Assembly (NCBI GenBank): GCA_963277665.1
Contig: OY728133.1
Span: forward strand, 385,095,962 to 385,159,961
DNA: 64,000 bases
From: Viscum album
Taxonomy: Eukaryota; Streptophyta; Magnoliopsida; Santalales; Viscaceae
Direction: 5' to 3'
In this document: positions 25,163-37,837 of the stretch, one piece after another
How positions within the stretch are numbered: the stretch's first letter is position 1
Layout of the letters: the number at the start of each line of letters is the position of its first letter
The notes under the pieces: generated by a model
What the model was told of the DNA's origin: nothing
Databases searched by the model: none
What the model saw: the letters and a program-made list of their open reading frames with translations, nothing else
Position numbers and translations under genes: made by a program

Positions 25163-27838
25163 TGTAATGGCCCAGACAATGACTCATTAATGAGTTTTCC
25201 AAAAGCACAGTTCCATCAAATGGTTCCACCGAAATGACAACACTGGTCATGGTAGAACCGGTCACGGTCGCACACCAGAATGGTGGAATCACTTATGGTG
25301 GCACCGTGCTGGTAGCACCGTGACTGTGGCACCATTACGATGTCTCACCAAATAATGTCCCACCCTTTGTTTCTTTTTCTAGTTCTTCTCCCAAAACGTA
25401 TCTTATGACGTAAAAGTGTTTAATACCCCTTTCAAATCCATTTAAAGACCATAAATGATATCTAAAATACCCCAAGACCTCGACGACCCTTGACTTACCA
25501 TAACTTGTGGAATTTTCCGCAAGGTCAAACACTTTTTTCTGTACATTTTAGTTCTGACCCTGTTGTATGTTTTCATCTGTTTACAGAAAACCCTTTAACT
25601 CATGGGGATTCATTTTTATTATTGGCTGGTATCTTTCCTTTTTTGGTGTGTTTGGAGTCCCCCTTCATGAGGATTGTGGTGAGCCTATACTGGAGCCTTT
25701 CTTGCTAACTCTTGGAGTCCTTGGAGTTCCTCCCATGTAAGTCATGCATCCCCGGTTCTTAGTGCATGGCGAAATACATTGATCGTTGACCATCCAAGTA
25801 GGGTTCTTCCTGCATCTCTCTTTACTGTGTATCTTTTAGGGCGGGTATGATTATGTTTACTTCAGGGATGGATGAAACTAATCCTTAAAAAAGATAATAA
25901 ATGGGTTTTAAAGAATGAAGGGATGTGTTTGAGGATTCTGTTGTACTCTTTTACCCATGCTTATATGTTGTGAATTTTATGGGCTTATGTCCACAGAAAA
26001 TCATGGTCGTCGGTGGTATTTTATTTCCCACTAACGAACCACGGTTTTTATGGATAATTTTGTGATGATTGAATGGTTGTCACATGGAAATTGGTAAATC
26101 ATGTAATCTCTATTGATTAAATGGATGTCCAGTGAACAAGAATCTTCATGTGATTACCTCCATTATCCAAACAGATATAAGGAACATAATGAATGGTGAG
26201 ATTGAACTTGAAAATTCACTTTCTCTATCTTGGTGACATGTGTGGTTGTTCTACTTGATGCTTGTGGGGTGATGGGGATGGGGGTGGGATCCCCTATTGT
26301 GGTGTAGTTTTGGGTTTGTGGATATGAGCCCGTGTGGGGCTGTATGTTGGATCTTGGTTTCGTTCCAGTACTTCCGGGGATCTCACGGATCCCTTTTGAT
26401 TTTGTGACACTAAAAGAGAACCGGGTGTGAATGCTTAATTTCCTTCTTTGATATTTTTACTTCCTTGGATTGTGGATATTCCTGTTAGTTTCTCGGTAGT
26501 GAAGAATTATTTAAAGGGATCCAATTGAATGTAATAACAATAATGGGTTCAAAGGGGAATTGTTTTCCTAGAATGATTTGTGACTTGGTTGTGTTTGTTG
26601 TGGATTTTATGAATGAATAGTAATGAAAGTGTTGTGTCTGGGCTGATTTTGGAACCCCTAGGTTGGGATGAGTGCATGTTTTACTATATGTGTAATTTAG
26701 TTCTTATGTTACTTATTCGCGCTCCACCCAAGTTGAGCACTTCATGCCAAACACCCCCATTTCATGGGGAAGGTTGTTTTTCCTAACACTCCTATGAGTG
26801 GCTGGTTATTAGCCCCTTTTCTTCTCCATTTCCTGAGTGGGCCAAGACTATTCGAACAGGATGTCATGGCCTGAGGTTAATTATTACCCAAGATTATTCG
26901 GGCTAGTTACGTTGTGGTGGTTGGCCCAGGTGTGTGTGGGAAGGTTGTTTCCCAAGTGTCTTTGGGATGACGCTCAGGTGTCTGCAGGAGTGGCGGTAGT
27001 TGTTCGGGCCCAGGTGTCTGCGAGCATGGAAGTAATTGTTCTAGCCCATGGGTATATGGGCATGGTTACATGGGGTTTTTGTGGCCTAGGTCTTTGCGGG
27101 TGTAACAGTGGTTGTGGAGGCCTAATTGGTTGTTGTTGGGGTGGTAGTTTTACTGCAGTGAGAATGTCATGGGAGTTCTGACACGTAGGATGTCTTCAAT
27201 AACTTGTGGGTAAGTGGTGTGGGGTACCCAACCGTTGATGTGTTATTACTATTATTTAACATGAATTTCATTATTTGGGGAGTGTTCCATGGTGAGGTTT
27301 GGGGGGATATTTTCCTTGCTAGGTGTTTTGGTTATCTCCTTTTCTCATGGGGCATTAGAATACCTTCCCACTTAGGCATGAGTGGTTTTAGTTTTCCGTA
27401 TTGAGTATACAGGTATACTCACCCCACATATATAAAACAGCTTTCAGGTTTCTAGGAGGACTTCAAGGACCGTGCAAGACCCTACTAGTTCGGAAGTTGA
27501 GGCATTTTTTTTGATGTTTTTTTCTTTGGTAGTTCCCTTTTTTTATTATACTTGTTGCACTTATTATTAGTAGATGAATATGGGAATGGATTGTTATGGA
27601 TTTACTTTTACTTCGAGTTTTGGTGTAGTTTGGGATTTAGTATCTTATCTCCTGATCATTTTCAAAAAAGGGGTAATTCCTTCCATACTACATGTGATTT
27701 TATACACTTTGTGCTATTCACCACTCTAGGACATATCTATGGCGGGTATCAGGGGTCATTATATCTCCTTCAACATGAATAAGTAAGGGTCTGAAAATAT
27801 ATGGTCCCTCCACTCATCTTGGTGAAGGTGGGTCATGA
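25163..27838 (+). mobile_element. Solo LTR, separate family, plus strand
   Basis: It begins TGTAATGGCCC and ends ggtgggtcatga, flanked on both sides by tatat (25158-25162 and 27839-27843). A block gagtatacaggtatactcacccc followed by tttcagg near 27400-27450 is the usual 3' processing region of plant Ty3 LTRs. There is no internal coding region, so it is a solo LTR left by recombination. It is clearly richer in G and C than its surroundings. The duplication is low-complexity, so its weight is moderate. Confidence 0.75.
26924..27123. repeat. Minisatellite of about 36 bp inside the solo LTR
   Basis: Imperfect units start at 26924, 26972, 27008, 27044 and 27084 with gcccaggtgt-type words followed by tgcgggcatgg-agtaattgtt. 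Spacing is 36 bp for the central copies and 40-48 bp for the outer ones. The open frame of 114 codons over it is a by-product. Confidence 0.6.
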
Positions 27839-27869
27839 TATATATACACCGCACACACAAAAAATGAGT

Positions 27870-30369
27870 GGTGAATATGGTATACGTCTCCTAGAAATAA
27901 AATAAATACTAAAAATCTATTACCTCAAGTCTCAACTTTCTTCATACATATTCGATGTAATAAACCATAATTTTACCAATAAAATATCCCTTCTTATAAA
28001 TGTATTATATAGTATATAAAAAATCACATATATAACCCAATAAAATCATTATATTCTTAATACATATAAATTAAGGATCCTATGTCAATGAAGTAGTAAC
28101 ATGGCCTTTGGAATAGTAATGTTACCAATAGGAATACTAAACATTGCAATAGAATAGTAACCTCACATAAGAAAATGTAAACAAAATTTATATATATATA
28201 ATCTAAAATATGATATATTTATATCATGGAATATGTAAATAAATGTTTTAAAAAATATGAATTAAGTTTTGTTATTTTATGAAATGTAAATAATTATTTA
28301 TTATTTTTAAAATTAATATAAAATTTTAAAAAAATTACACATTCATAGAAAATATTTATAAATTAATTTTTTTTATAATTATTATAAGATAAATTTATGA
28401 GACCTTAACTATTTTTTCAAAGTTTCATAAACTCACTTATAATTTTAAAATGTGTATTTTTTGATTACACGATATTTTTAATTAGAAATAGAAATTTTCA
28501 TATTTAGAAAATTACTTTAAAAATAGAGTATATTTTAAAATTATACACATTGAGAAATGGTTGGGTTGATTTTTTGGATTTTTCTAAAATAGATGAATTT
28601 TTTTGAATAGTGAAATGAAATAATTTATGAAATAAGTAAGATACAAGAGTTTTTCAGTCATTTTTTATGTATGCAAGATCTAAGAATTATTTTCTATAAA
28701 TATCATCCTATATTTAATTTTTTTAGTCATGGTAATCAACAATGTTGATATTATTGATCCAAAATAATAAACTAATAAATAATATAATTCAAAACACCCC
28801 ACTCCTCCCACTAAAAATAGAACCCCTCACCACCTATTCTCTGATAAGCACTAATGATATAATGCTTTTCCAAATTCAACCAAATCCTCTTAAAACGTAT
28901 TTCCCCCATTTAAAAGATCCCTTTTTCTCAATATAATACATAACTCAATTTCCCTAAGGTGGTTCTCATGGAGAATATGTTCAAGAGGTAAAATCCTCTT
29001 TCTTTTTCTATTAATTTCTTTTCAATTTCATTTATTTTATCATCCCGTCCTCACCTCCCTATTGCAGTGTGAAATGATAATTATAGTATCTTTTATATAA
29101 TATAATCTTATTAAGTTAATGGAATAGTCCATTGTCAAATCTCTTACATCTTCCTTTTATTAGTAAATTGAAAACATCATCTCTGATATGTCGATTTACC
29201 GTCATCATGTATGATGCATTTTCATTTTCCCTTACCACGAGTAAAGATGGTCATAAAACCATTATTATTGTTATATAATATTTTCTTATAAATATTATAA
29301 GTTATATAATATTTTTTAGCTAGTATATATGCATAATATTAAATAATATTACAAAACCAGTTTGTGATGATCGAAAATTCACCAAAAATAAACTAACATT
29401 AATCATTAAAATTTTATCTAATGAATAAATCTCACATATGAAAAAGAAATGATATATGGGACCATTTAATATTATTAGGTTGAATAAATATCATATAATA
29501 CCACTTAAGTAGTTTTTATTCCATTTGAAAAGATGTATCATAATTAAACTCAGGGGAAGCGATCATAAAATCCTGATATAGTCACCCCGAAAAGGACTAA
29601 ATATAACACTTTATGTCAACAAAATGACCATAAACGAACATAATAAAATTATAATAAATTAAATTTTTTATTAAAGGTTATGGATTAAATAATTAATGGA
29701 TTTAATTTTATTATCTCGGACAATATATATAATTTCTAAAGAGTTTTGAAAATAAAGCAAGGGACTCTCTCTTAGCCTTCACTTTTCTTTCGATTTACAC
29801 ATTCAATCTCTTTTTACTAATTTAACTATTAATTATTATAATTTTAAATACTTCTTAAAATATATTTTTATATGTTTTCATGCCATTTTAATATCACTTA
29901 TCATGATATGTGCCTATTTTTCCTTATGAATGTCCAAGTATAATTTAAATCCATTCTTTCAATGACACGATTATGATAATCCCTTTTATTATGTTTTATA
30001 ACATGATTATGATACCCAAATTCATTCCATGGGTAACCCTAATGTTTCATTCTCCACCTAGAACACATATTCATGAACATGTTATGATGTGTGTCCCAAT
30101 ATAGCACTCCAATGCACTGGGTAATGTTTAGTATCACGAGACTTCATATTGGGATAGGGAGTAAACCCGATTCCTTGAAGGGATATTTTCCACCATGTCC
30201 AATGGTCTTAGAGGTTATCCTTGACTCATGTTTATGTCATGTTGTATGTTTTTTAAAAATTCATATGTTTCCAGGATTATATGATCCCATGTTGTCCATG
30301 TTATTATTCCATATGATTTCTCAAGTTCCATTCTTTTTTATGTCGTCATGTTATGCCTTCTAACCAATA
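27870..30369 (+). mobile_element. LTR A of the tandem LTR cluster, 3' truncated
   Basis: This is colinear with LTRs B and C: paired aatagtaac words (28090-28155, as in 33915-34000), a promoter-like block cactcctcccactaaaaatagaacccc at 28799, a motif block ttaccgtcatcatg near 29199, and ccatgggtaaccctaatg near 30030. It stops at 30369, before the 3' processing block that C has at 36522, where LTR B begins. Its start is approximate. Confidence 0.6.
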
Positions 30370-30370
30370 A

Positions 30371-33300
30371 TGACCCAAACTTTTATCGATTGGATTTATC
30401 CCTTTTTAATGTAATTTAATGAAACATAAATCACTTATAGTCACTTATGAACCGTAATAAAATCTTTATAAATGACGAATTAATGAATCAATAATTATTT
30501 CTTGAATTTATGAAACCCATACAGATGAAATAATAACATGAACTTAAGGATTGTAATATGACCATTATGAATAGAAAATCAGCCAAATGAATAGTAGCCT
30601 CCCCATTGAAATTATTAACAAACTTTTGGAATCTTATAAGTGAAAATATGATATAATTATACATAGTAAAAGTAAGTAAATATTACAAAAATTATTAATT
30701 TAGTGTTCGTATTTTTATCAATCATAAATATTTAACTAACATTTTATAAATAATTTAATAATTTAAAAGAAAATGTAATTTCAATTTTTGTTTTCACAAA
30801 TTAATATTTTGAAGTATTATTATTTTTATATTACTTTTCGAGACCTTAAGTAATTTTTTAACTTGTTACAAATTCTGTTATAAATTTGAAATATTCAATT
30901 TCCAAGTAAATGATGATTTTAATTAAAAATCAAATTAATTATAATTAGAAAATTATTTTCATAAAATGGATTTCATTTTTTAATTCTACATTCAAAAAAA
31001 ATTCAGGTGAAGTTTTTTGCATTGTTCTAAAATACTCAAATTTTGGATGAATAGTAAAATATGATAATTTTTTATAAATGATAAATACATGCATTTTTTG
31101 AGTCATTGTTGATGTATGGATATTTTAAGCTCTATAATATCGACCCATATTTCATTATTTTAATATATTTAGAGATATTTCTCAAATTTTTCATTGTCTT
31201 ATGCCAAAATAATAAACTAATGAAAACAATATTGAGAAAACTCCCCTCTTCTCCACTATAAACACCACCCATCACACCCTCTTCTCATCACACTTCTCAA
31301 GAATTGTTACTTTCCTAAATTATACCGAATAATCTTACCTAGTCCCTACTACATGTCCATGATCTCATGGCCTCATCAAAATTCCAAAACCATTCCATAA
31401 ATAGTTTCTCAAGTAGGATAAATCCAAGAGGTAAATCATTTCTCTCTCTTTCTTTTAATTTCCTTTCAATTTCATTTATTTCCATATTAATTATTCACCT
31501 CACTTATTAAAAATGGTAGGATAACTCCTGTTTTTTTAATATACCAACATTATTTAATTTTATTATATTATTCACCATTAAAATCCCCCTCTATCTCCAT
31601 TATTTAAAAATAAAATCATCACCTGTGATGTGTCAATTTACCGACATCATGGGCGATTCACTTTTATTTTTATTTAACACCTTCAAAGATGTTAATGAAA
31701 CCATTAAATGGATGAAAATAGATTTTAAATCATATTTTATTTACATTTTTATGTTCTAGAACTAACTTATACACATAATATTTAATGATAAAAACAACAC
31801 CAATACATTGGGATTGAAAACCTGCCATTATTAACCTACAATGATCATCATTAACTTGTATCTAATGATTCATCCTCATTCCATATAAACAAATTCATTA
31901 TAAGATCATTCAAAATCATGGGATATAATTAACAACATATAACATAAATTCTTCATATTCATCATCATTTTACACAAACTTCCAATTCATGAATACAAGT
32001 GAACCGATTGTGAAAACCATGAAAATGAATTCATCTGAATGATGAAATCAAAATCTATAACTCATAAAAAATACCTAAATGAACGCAATAAAGAAATAAT
32101 AAATAAAATCCTATATAAAATGATCTTTATTTTTTTATTGATGAATCTAATCTAATTATACATGATATTTAATTGAATAAATAATTTGTACTCAAGATTA
32201 GGGGAATTATTGAACCCAACTCTCATTCTATGGGGTTTCCCTCTATCACCCCATTTTTAGTAAGGATAATTCTTTAAATATAATTTATTAATAATTATCT
32301 TTATTTTATGGGAAATATAATTTTTCTATTTGAGTTTATGAAAAACATAATGTATTCCAAAATAACCTTTCTTTAAAAAACACATTTTACTTCTTGAGAT
32401 TGTTTCTTCTGCACTCATGGTTAATTATTATAAAATAAAGTATATTTCTCCCTCTATATTTTGGGAAACTACCTTATGAATTTATCATTTATGAAATGAA
32501 GATAATTTATTTATGTGATTTATTTTATGTCAATGTTTTTTGTATGTTCTATGTGGAATGTATGATAGTGTAAATGTTATGATGTGATAGGTGCTCCTGG
32601 AATTATATAACCTAATGTAAATGTTATGATGTGACAGGTGCACCCAAAATTATATTGTGATTCAGTGAATAGGTTAATTTGATGTATCTCATGATATAAG
32701 TGAAACAGGTGTGAACATGATGCTAGATTTTTCCACAACTATGTGTGGTAGTTAACCTTTTAGACATGATGTTTCATTTTTATGCATTACTGCATTCCAT
32801 ACATTTTCTTAATGTTTACTCTCATTATTAAGATTCTATACCAACATAATGATGATAATTATTATTATCACTACATGTTATATTGTTTCATGTTATTATC
32901 TATCCACTTATTGGGATTTTACATCACCCCTTTTTGATGTATATCCTCATGTGATTACATGTACTAAGGATAATTAAAGGCCTTCGGAGGCTAGAGAGGA
33001 AGTAATTAAATAAATTTTTATGTTTTATCTTGTAAATTTTATGTATAGTCCAAATTTTCCCAAGAAACCTAACCTTTATAATCTCATTGTGTAAGGATTT
33101 TATTTTCATCATCTTTAAAATTATGTAATATTAATTTATGAAAAAGTAAGGTCATTATATAACCAATGTGATATTATTTATTTCTAAGTTTATTCCCTTA
33201 GTGGGATTTTTAGCTCATCATTTTATTCATGCATTTCCCAGGTTATCCTATGAAGGCGTAAGAGCTCAAATTAATATAGGATCTCATTATGGACGTTTAA

Positions 33301-33450
33301 TATAATGGTGTTTTGTTTTATTTTCATGTTTTTAGTTTTATATACATAATCATCCCAAGACACTAGACGCCATGATCCTTGGTTTGTATTTGATGGTTAA
33401 TTGTGCTTAAAATCATGTAATAATATGCATAAAAGGATAGGGTCTATATA
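30371..33450 (+). mobile_element. LTR B of the tandem LTR cluster
   Basis: It starts TGACCCAAAC and ends ggtctatata, directly before a primer-binding site. The promoter-like block ctcttctccactataaacaccacccatc lies at 31246, the ttaccgacatcatgg motif at 31640 and the processing block cccttagtgggatttttagctcatc at 33196. A second similar block, cttattgggattttacatcacccc, lies at 32908, suggesting an internal duplication. At 3080 bp it nearly equals LTR C. Confidence 0.65.
32570..32663. repeat. 47-bp tandem duplication in LTR B
   Basis: gtaaatgttatgatgtga-aggtgc occurs at 32570 and again at 32617, with the following bases partly conserved. Confidence 0.65.
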
Positions 33451-33703
33451 GTTGATATCAAAGAACGTTCTAGTTATTTTTATAAATTAGGACAAGAAAT
33501 CATTAGATGGAACCCAGGGAATAATTCTATCACCATGGATAACCTAGATTGGAATATAGGGAATATCATGTTAGGATATCCTTTTCAATTGAATGTTTAT
33601 CATTATATGATCAAAGTATAATTTTTATTTTTTTATTATATATGTACACCAGTCACCTTATTTTATTTTAATTTTCTACTTAATATCTTGAAATATGAGA
33701 TGT
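33451..33703 (+). mobile_element. Minimal internal region between LTRs B and C
   Basis: It opens with gttgatatcaaag, a decayed form of the tRNA-iMet primer-binding site at the expected place. There is then about 240 bp without a recognisable protein, ending gaaatatgaga before LTR C. A normal Ty3 internal region is about 4.7 kb, so almost everything is missing. Either a deletion or a non-autonomous derivative would explain it. Confidence 0.55.
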
Positions 33704-36700
33704 ACCCTCACCTATTTTTACATTACTATGTAATACGAAATCTCAAGGGTAAAATTTTATAAGATGGGATGAATAAAAAGATCTATAATTTTATCAATAA
33801 TTATTTCCTTATAATAAAAATGTTAAACCATATAAAACACAAAAAACTCATATATAACCTAACAAAAGCAATATTTTCATAAATTAAGAATGAAACAAGT
33901 TGTAGAAATTAGGAAACATATATCAATGGAATAGTAACATGACCCTTGGAATAGTAATGTTACCATTAGGAACAGTAAACTGGAAAATAGAATAGTAACC
34001 TCATTTAAGAAATTTTAAATAAATTTTTTAACATAATAAATGAAAATATGATATATTTTTATAACGTTATTAGAAAAAAAAAATTTAAAAATTATAAATT
34101 AAGTATTGATATTTTTATGAAATATAAATATTTATTTACAATTTTATAATTTAATATAATGAATTAAAATAAAACATATTTTCAAAATACAGTATCATAA
34201 ATTTATATATTTTTTATTATTATCATAATAAAATTTTATGAGACCTTAATTAATTTGTCAATGTGTCATAACATTAGTTATAATATTAAAATCAGTATTT
34301 TTCGAGTAAATGAGGATTTTAATCAAGAATAAAAAATTTTATATACAAAAAATTATTTTTGTAAACTGGAGTTCATTTTTTAATTCCATAGATTGAAATA
34401 TTATTAGGGGTAATTCTTGAAATTTTTTTAAAATTGTTGAATTTTTAGTGAATAATGAAATTTGACAATTTTTAAAAAAATATAAATACATGAATTTTTA
34501 GTAATTATTGATGTATGGATATTGTAAGAACCATAATATAGAACAATATTTCTCTAATTGCTGTATTTATTCATTATAATCAACACTTGTGACATTCTTT
34601 AGAAAAAATAACTAACATATGAAAAAAAGAATAAAAAAACACTTCTCCCCCACTATAAATACCACCACTCACCACTTCGTCTCCTCACACAACTAAAGTC
34701 TTGAAGCATGACAAAATTAGTCACATTACACATCCAAAATATCTCTACCATTTTCATGAGTCTTTGGTCTCAACAGAATACCAAACCCAATTTCCCTAAG
34801 TGGGTTCTCAATGAGAAGAAGTTAAAGTGGTAAAATCATCTTTTCTTTTCTTATCCTATCATAAACTCCCTGTACAAAATTGAAATGATAAATCTAGTGT
34901 CATTTATATACCATAATTTTATTTTTTTAGTGGAATAATCTATCATCAAATATATTTCCTCTTCCTTTTATTATTGAAATGAAAAATTCATCCTTGATGT
35001 GTCAATTTACCGCCATCATGGAAGACGCGCTTTCATTTTTTTATCTCCATCAAGAGTTTTCATAAATACATTAATATGGTTAAATAATATTTTTTATACA
35101 AAATATACATTATTTAATGTTCTGTAACCAGTATATGAATATAAAATTAAATAATAATAAAACCAATTTGTGATGATTGAAAATTTACCAAAATAAACTA
35201 ACATTCATCACTACTATTTTATCTAAAGAATCAATATCATATAGGAATATAAAATGATATATAAGACTATTTCAAGTTATGTTGGAGAATATATATCATT
35301 TAATACTACTACTATTGGTTTGAATAAATTTTACAAGAACTCCCCTAATTAAACTCAAAGGAACCGATCATAAAATCATAATAAGATCACTGGAAAAATG
35401 AATAAATTAAAAAATATAAGTCAACAAAAGATATATAGTAAACCTAATAAAAATATAATAAATTAAATAAATGTATAAAGTGTTCTAAACTAATTTATTA
35501 ATTAATTTAATTTTATTATTTGGTATATTAAGTACAAGTTCATAAGAGTTTCTGACATATGGTACGGGATTCTCTCCGTACCTCAATTTTTCTTCGGGTT
35601 ACACTTTATGTCTTTTGAATGCAATATAATTATTTGTAATTATTATGAAATCCTCCTATTTTCTGTTTTTTATTTTCAACAATTATTTCCCAATAAAAAT
35701 TTGTATTTCTTTTATGGTGAAATGAATGGTTTATAAGGTTCCCTTCTCAATTCCTTCTGATAAGAAAACCCGATTAAAGGGAACTTCCCATTTTCTTACC
35801 CATTTTAATGTATCATCCCTATTCTGTCTTAAAACCCCATTATTCTTATAAAATAAATAAAGTTTTTAGGAAAATATATCTTGTTTCATTTCTGGTTTTA
35901 TATGAAATATTATTCTTTTTTATCGTTAAATGGTCTGTGATATTTTCCTTAAACCACAATAAAATGTCTCATTTATAATGTTTCTTAAACCATCATTTTC
36001 CATGATTTAACTTAAGTTTGACATCACTAGTCATTATATGTTCTTATTTTCACTAATTAATGTCCCTGTTTTATTTAAACCCAATCTTTCATGGACACCA
36101 CTATGATATTCCCCTTCGTTATGCCTTATGACATGATTAGGAAACCCTAATTCTTTCCATGGGTAACCCTTATGTTTGATAATTCAGGTGAACCACATAT
36201 TCATGAACATGTTATTATGGGTGGACCCAGATATCACTAAAATTAATTGGTTACTTTTTAGTTTCATGAGACATCATTTGGGATAGGGGTAAACCTATTT
36301 CCTTTATGGGACTTTTTCCACCATGTGAATGGTATTGGAAATTAGAATCGACTCATACTTATGGAATGCTATATATTGTTGCCACATTCTTTTAATTCCA
36401 TAATTACATAATCAAATGTTCTATAATTTATGGTTCAATATTATTACTCATTCCCTTCCATTTCATTTCATCATGTTATAACTTCTAACCCATGTTCTAT
36501 TATCTATTTCTATGTTTGTTCCCTTACTGGGATTTTTAGCTCATCCCTTTATTCATGAATTCCCCAAATTATCCTATGAAGATGTAAGGTCTAAAAGGAA
36601 GTAATGAGATAATAATTTATTTTTTATATAATTATTTTTTAACATATTTCCATTTTTTTTGTTTTATATACCTAATAACCAAAAGATACTAGACTTTATG

Positions 36701-36775
36701 ATCCTTGGTTGTATTTTATGGTTAAGTATCCTTAAATTCATGTTAAAATATGTGTAAAAGGCTAGGATTTTTATA
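33704..36775 (+). mobile_element. LTR C of the tandem LTR cluster
   Basis: It starts TGTACCCTCACC and ends ctaggatttttata. At 3072 bp it nearly equals B. It shares the aatagtaac pairs (33915-34000), cccccactataaataccaccactcacc (34647), ttaccgccatcatgg (35007), ccatgggtaaccct (36158) and the processing block cccttactgggatttttagctcatccc (36521). The sequence after 36775 returns to minus-strand family II LTR. Confidence 0.65.
34655..34662 (+). promoter_or_regulatory. TATA box of LTR C
   Basis: TATAAATA within cccccactataaataccacc. LTR B has actataaacacc at the same place and LTR A has actaaaaatagaacc. Confidence 0.5.
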
Positions 36776-37079
36776 TTTGAACCTCATATATATACAAATA
36801 CATGTCTATTATAAATATATTATATTAATATAGTAATATTTATTTTATCATATGTGATTCATATATACCCTTTTACCACCCATTTATTAATAATTCAGTA
36901 TCCAAATCATTATTTTGGGTGATAACTGCTTGATTTTCTTTATATTTGCATATTTATTAGTTTTGGTCCTTCTATATTGATTATGGATCCATAATCTCAA
37001 AAATATTTATAATAATATAAATATAATATACCTTCATTATATTCATATCTATATTATTCCATAAAATTTGTATATAATA

Positions 37080-37510
37080 AAATGAATTACACAGTTCATG
37101 GAGATGGTTGGTCATATGCATGACATAAGGATGATTCCATTTTTCAACAGATGGAATGAAATAAATTTCAATTATATATATAATTTAGATAATTATTTTT
37201 ATGTCTTATATATAATATATATTCTTTAAAAAAATTTCCTTATTACCATCCATGTAAAAATAAAATGAAAAATGAAACAAATCGCTTCATGGAGCTGGTA
37301 GTACACAGGTATGCACGTATGACATTATTGTCTTCCAATGGATTGGGAGGTAAGAAGTTATATGTGATATTATAATTCCAAAATAATAAATATTAAATAC
37401 ATTTTTATCCCCATATATGAGATGAGGTTATGGAAAACAAAATACAATGGTCCGTGTTAAAGTAGTCTATCCTACGCATAGTCAGTGGTTTCGCATCCCA
37501 TTTGAGGGAG
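37080..37510. repeat. About 180-bp repeat units in 3' LTR of element II
   Basis: Three units start near 37085 (cacagttcatggagatggttggtc), 37270 (atcgcttcatggagctggtag) and 37445 (ggtccgtgttaaagtagtc). The 5' LTR has one clear unit, near 45625. They are the same repeat as at 5525-6170. Confidence 0.5.
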
Positions 37511-37830
37511 GAAGAGATGGTTATAAGCTAAAAAATTAACATAATAACATCTAATTATATGAAATATATATATATATTTTATTATATCTGAATATTTTAA
37601 TATTATTTTAAGTATGTGTAAGAATAAATAAGACAAAAACACTCGGTTAATAATAATACCTCTTCTTTGGACAACCTCCTTAGGTTTGTAACAAAAACCT
37701 TCATAGGATGGTATCATAATAAAAAAAAGGACACTAGGATGTGGATATGGAATTTAGTAATATATTTAGGTAGTTATTATATTAAAATAACTTATTCTTA
37801 ATCCAAAATAGGAGAGGATAGGGTGTGACC

Positions 37831-37837
37831 TTTTATA
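37831..37837 (-). promoter_or_regulatory. TATA box of element II 3' LTR
   Basis: TATAAAA on the minus strand in gcacttataaaagg, matching the 5' LTR box at 46016-46022. Confidence 0.5.

Noticed and set aside
26837..27181. Open frame of 114 codons, plus strand
   Set aside because: It lies over the minisatellite in the GC-richer solo LTR. The open frame follows from the repeat and composition, and the product has no family features.
28187..28200. Short TA-repeat runs (also near 37568)
   Set aside because: These are very short simple repeats, expected in such AT-rich DNA.
30091..30363. Open frame of 90 codons, plus strand
   Set aside because: It is located in LTR A. The matching stretch of LTR C (36210-36490) is not open in that frame, so it is chance.
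27870..36775. A-B-C as one ordinary element with A as 5' LTR and C as 3' LTR
   Set aside because: The primer-binding site follows B, not A. A is truncated, there is no pol between them, and no matching target duplication was seen.
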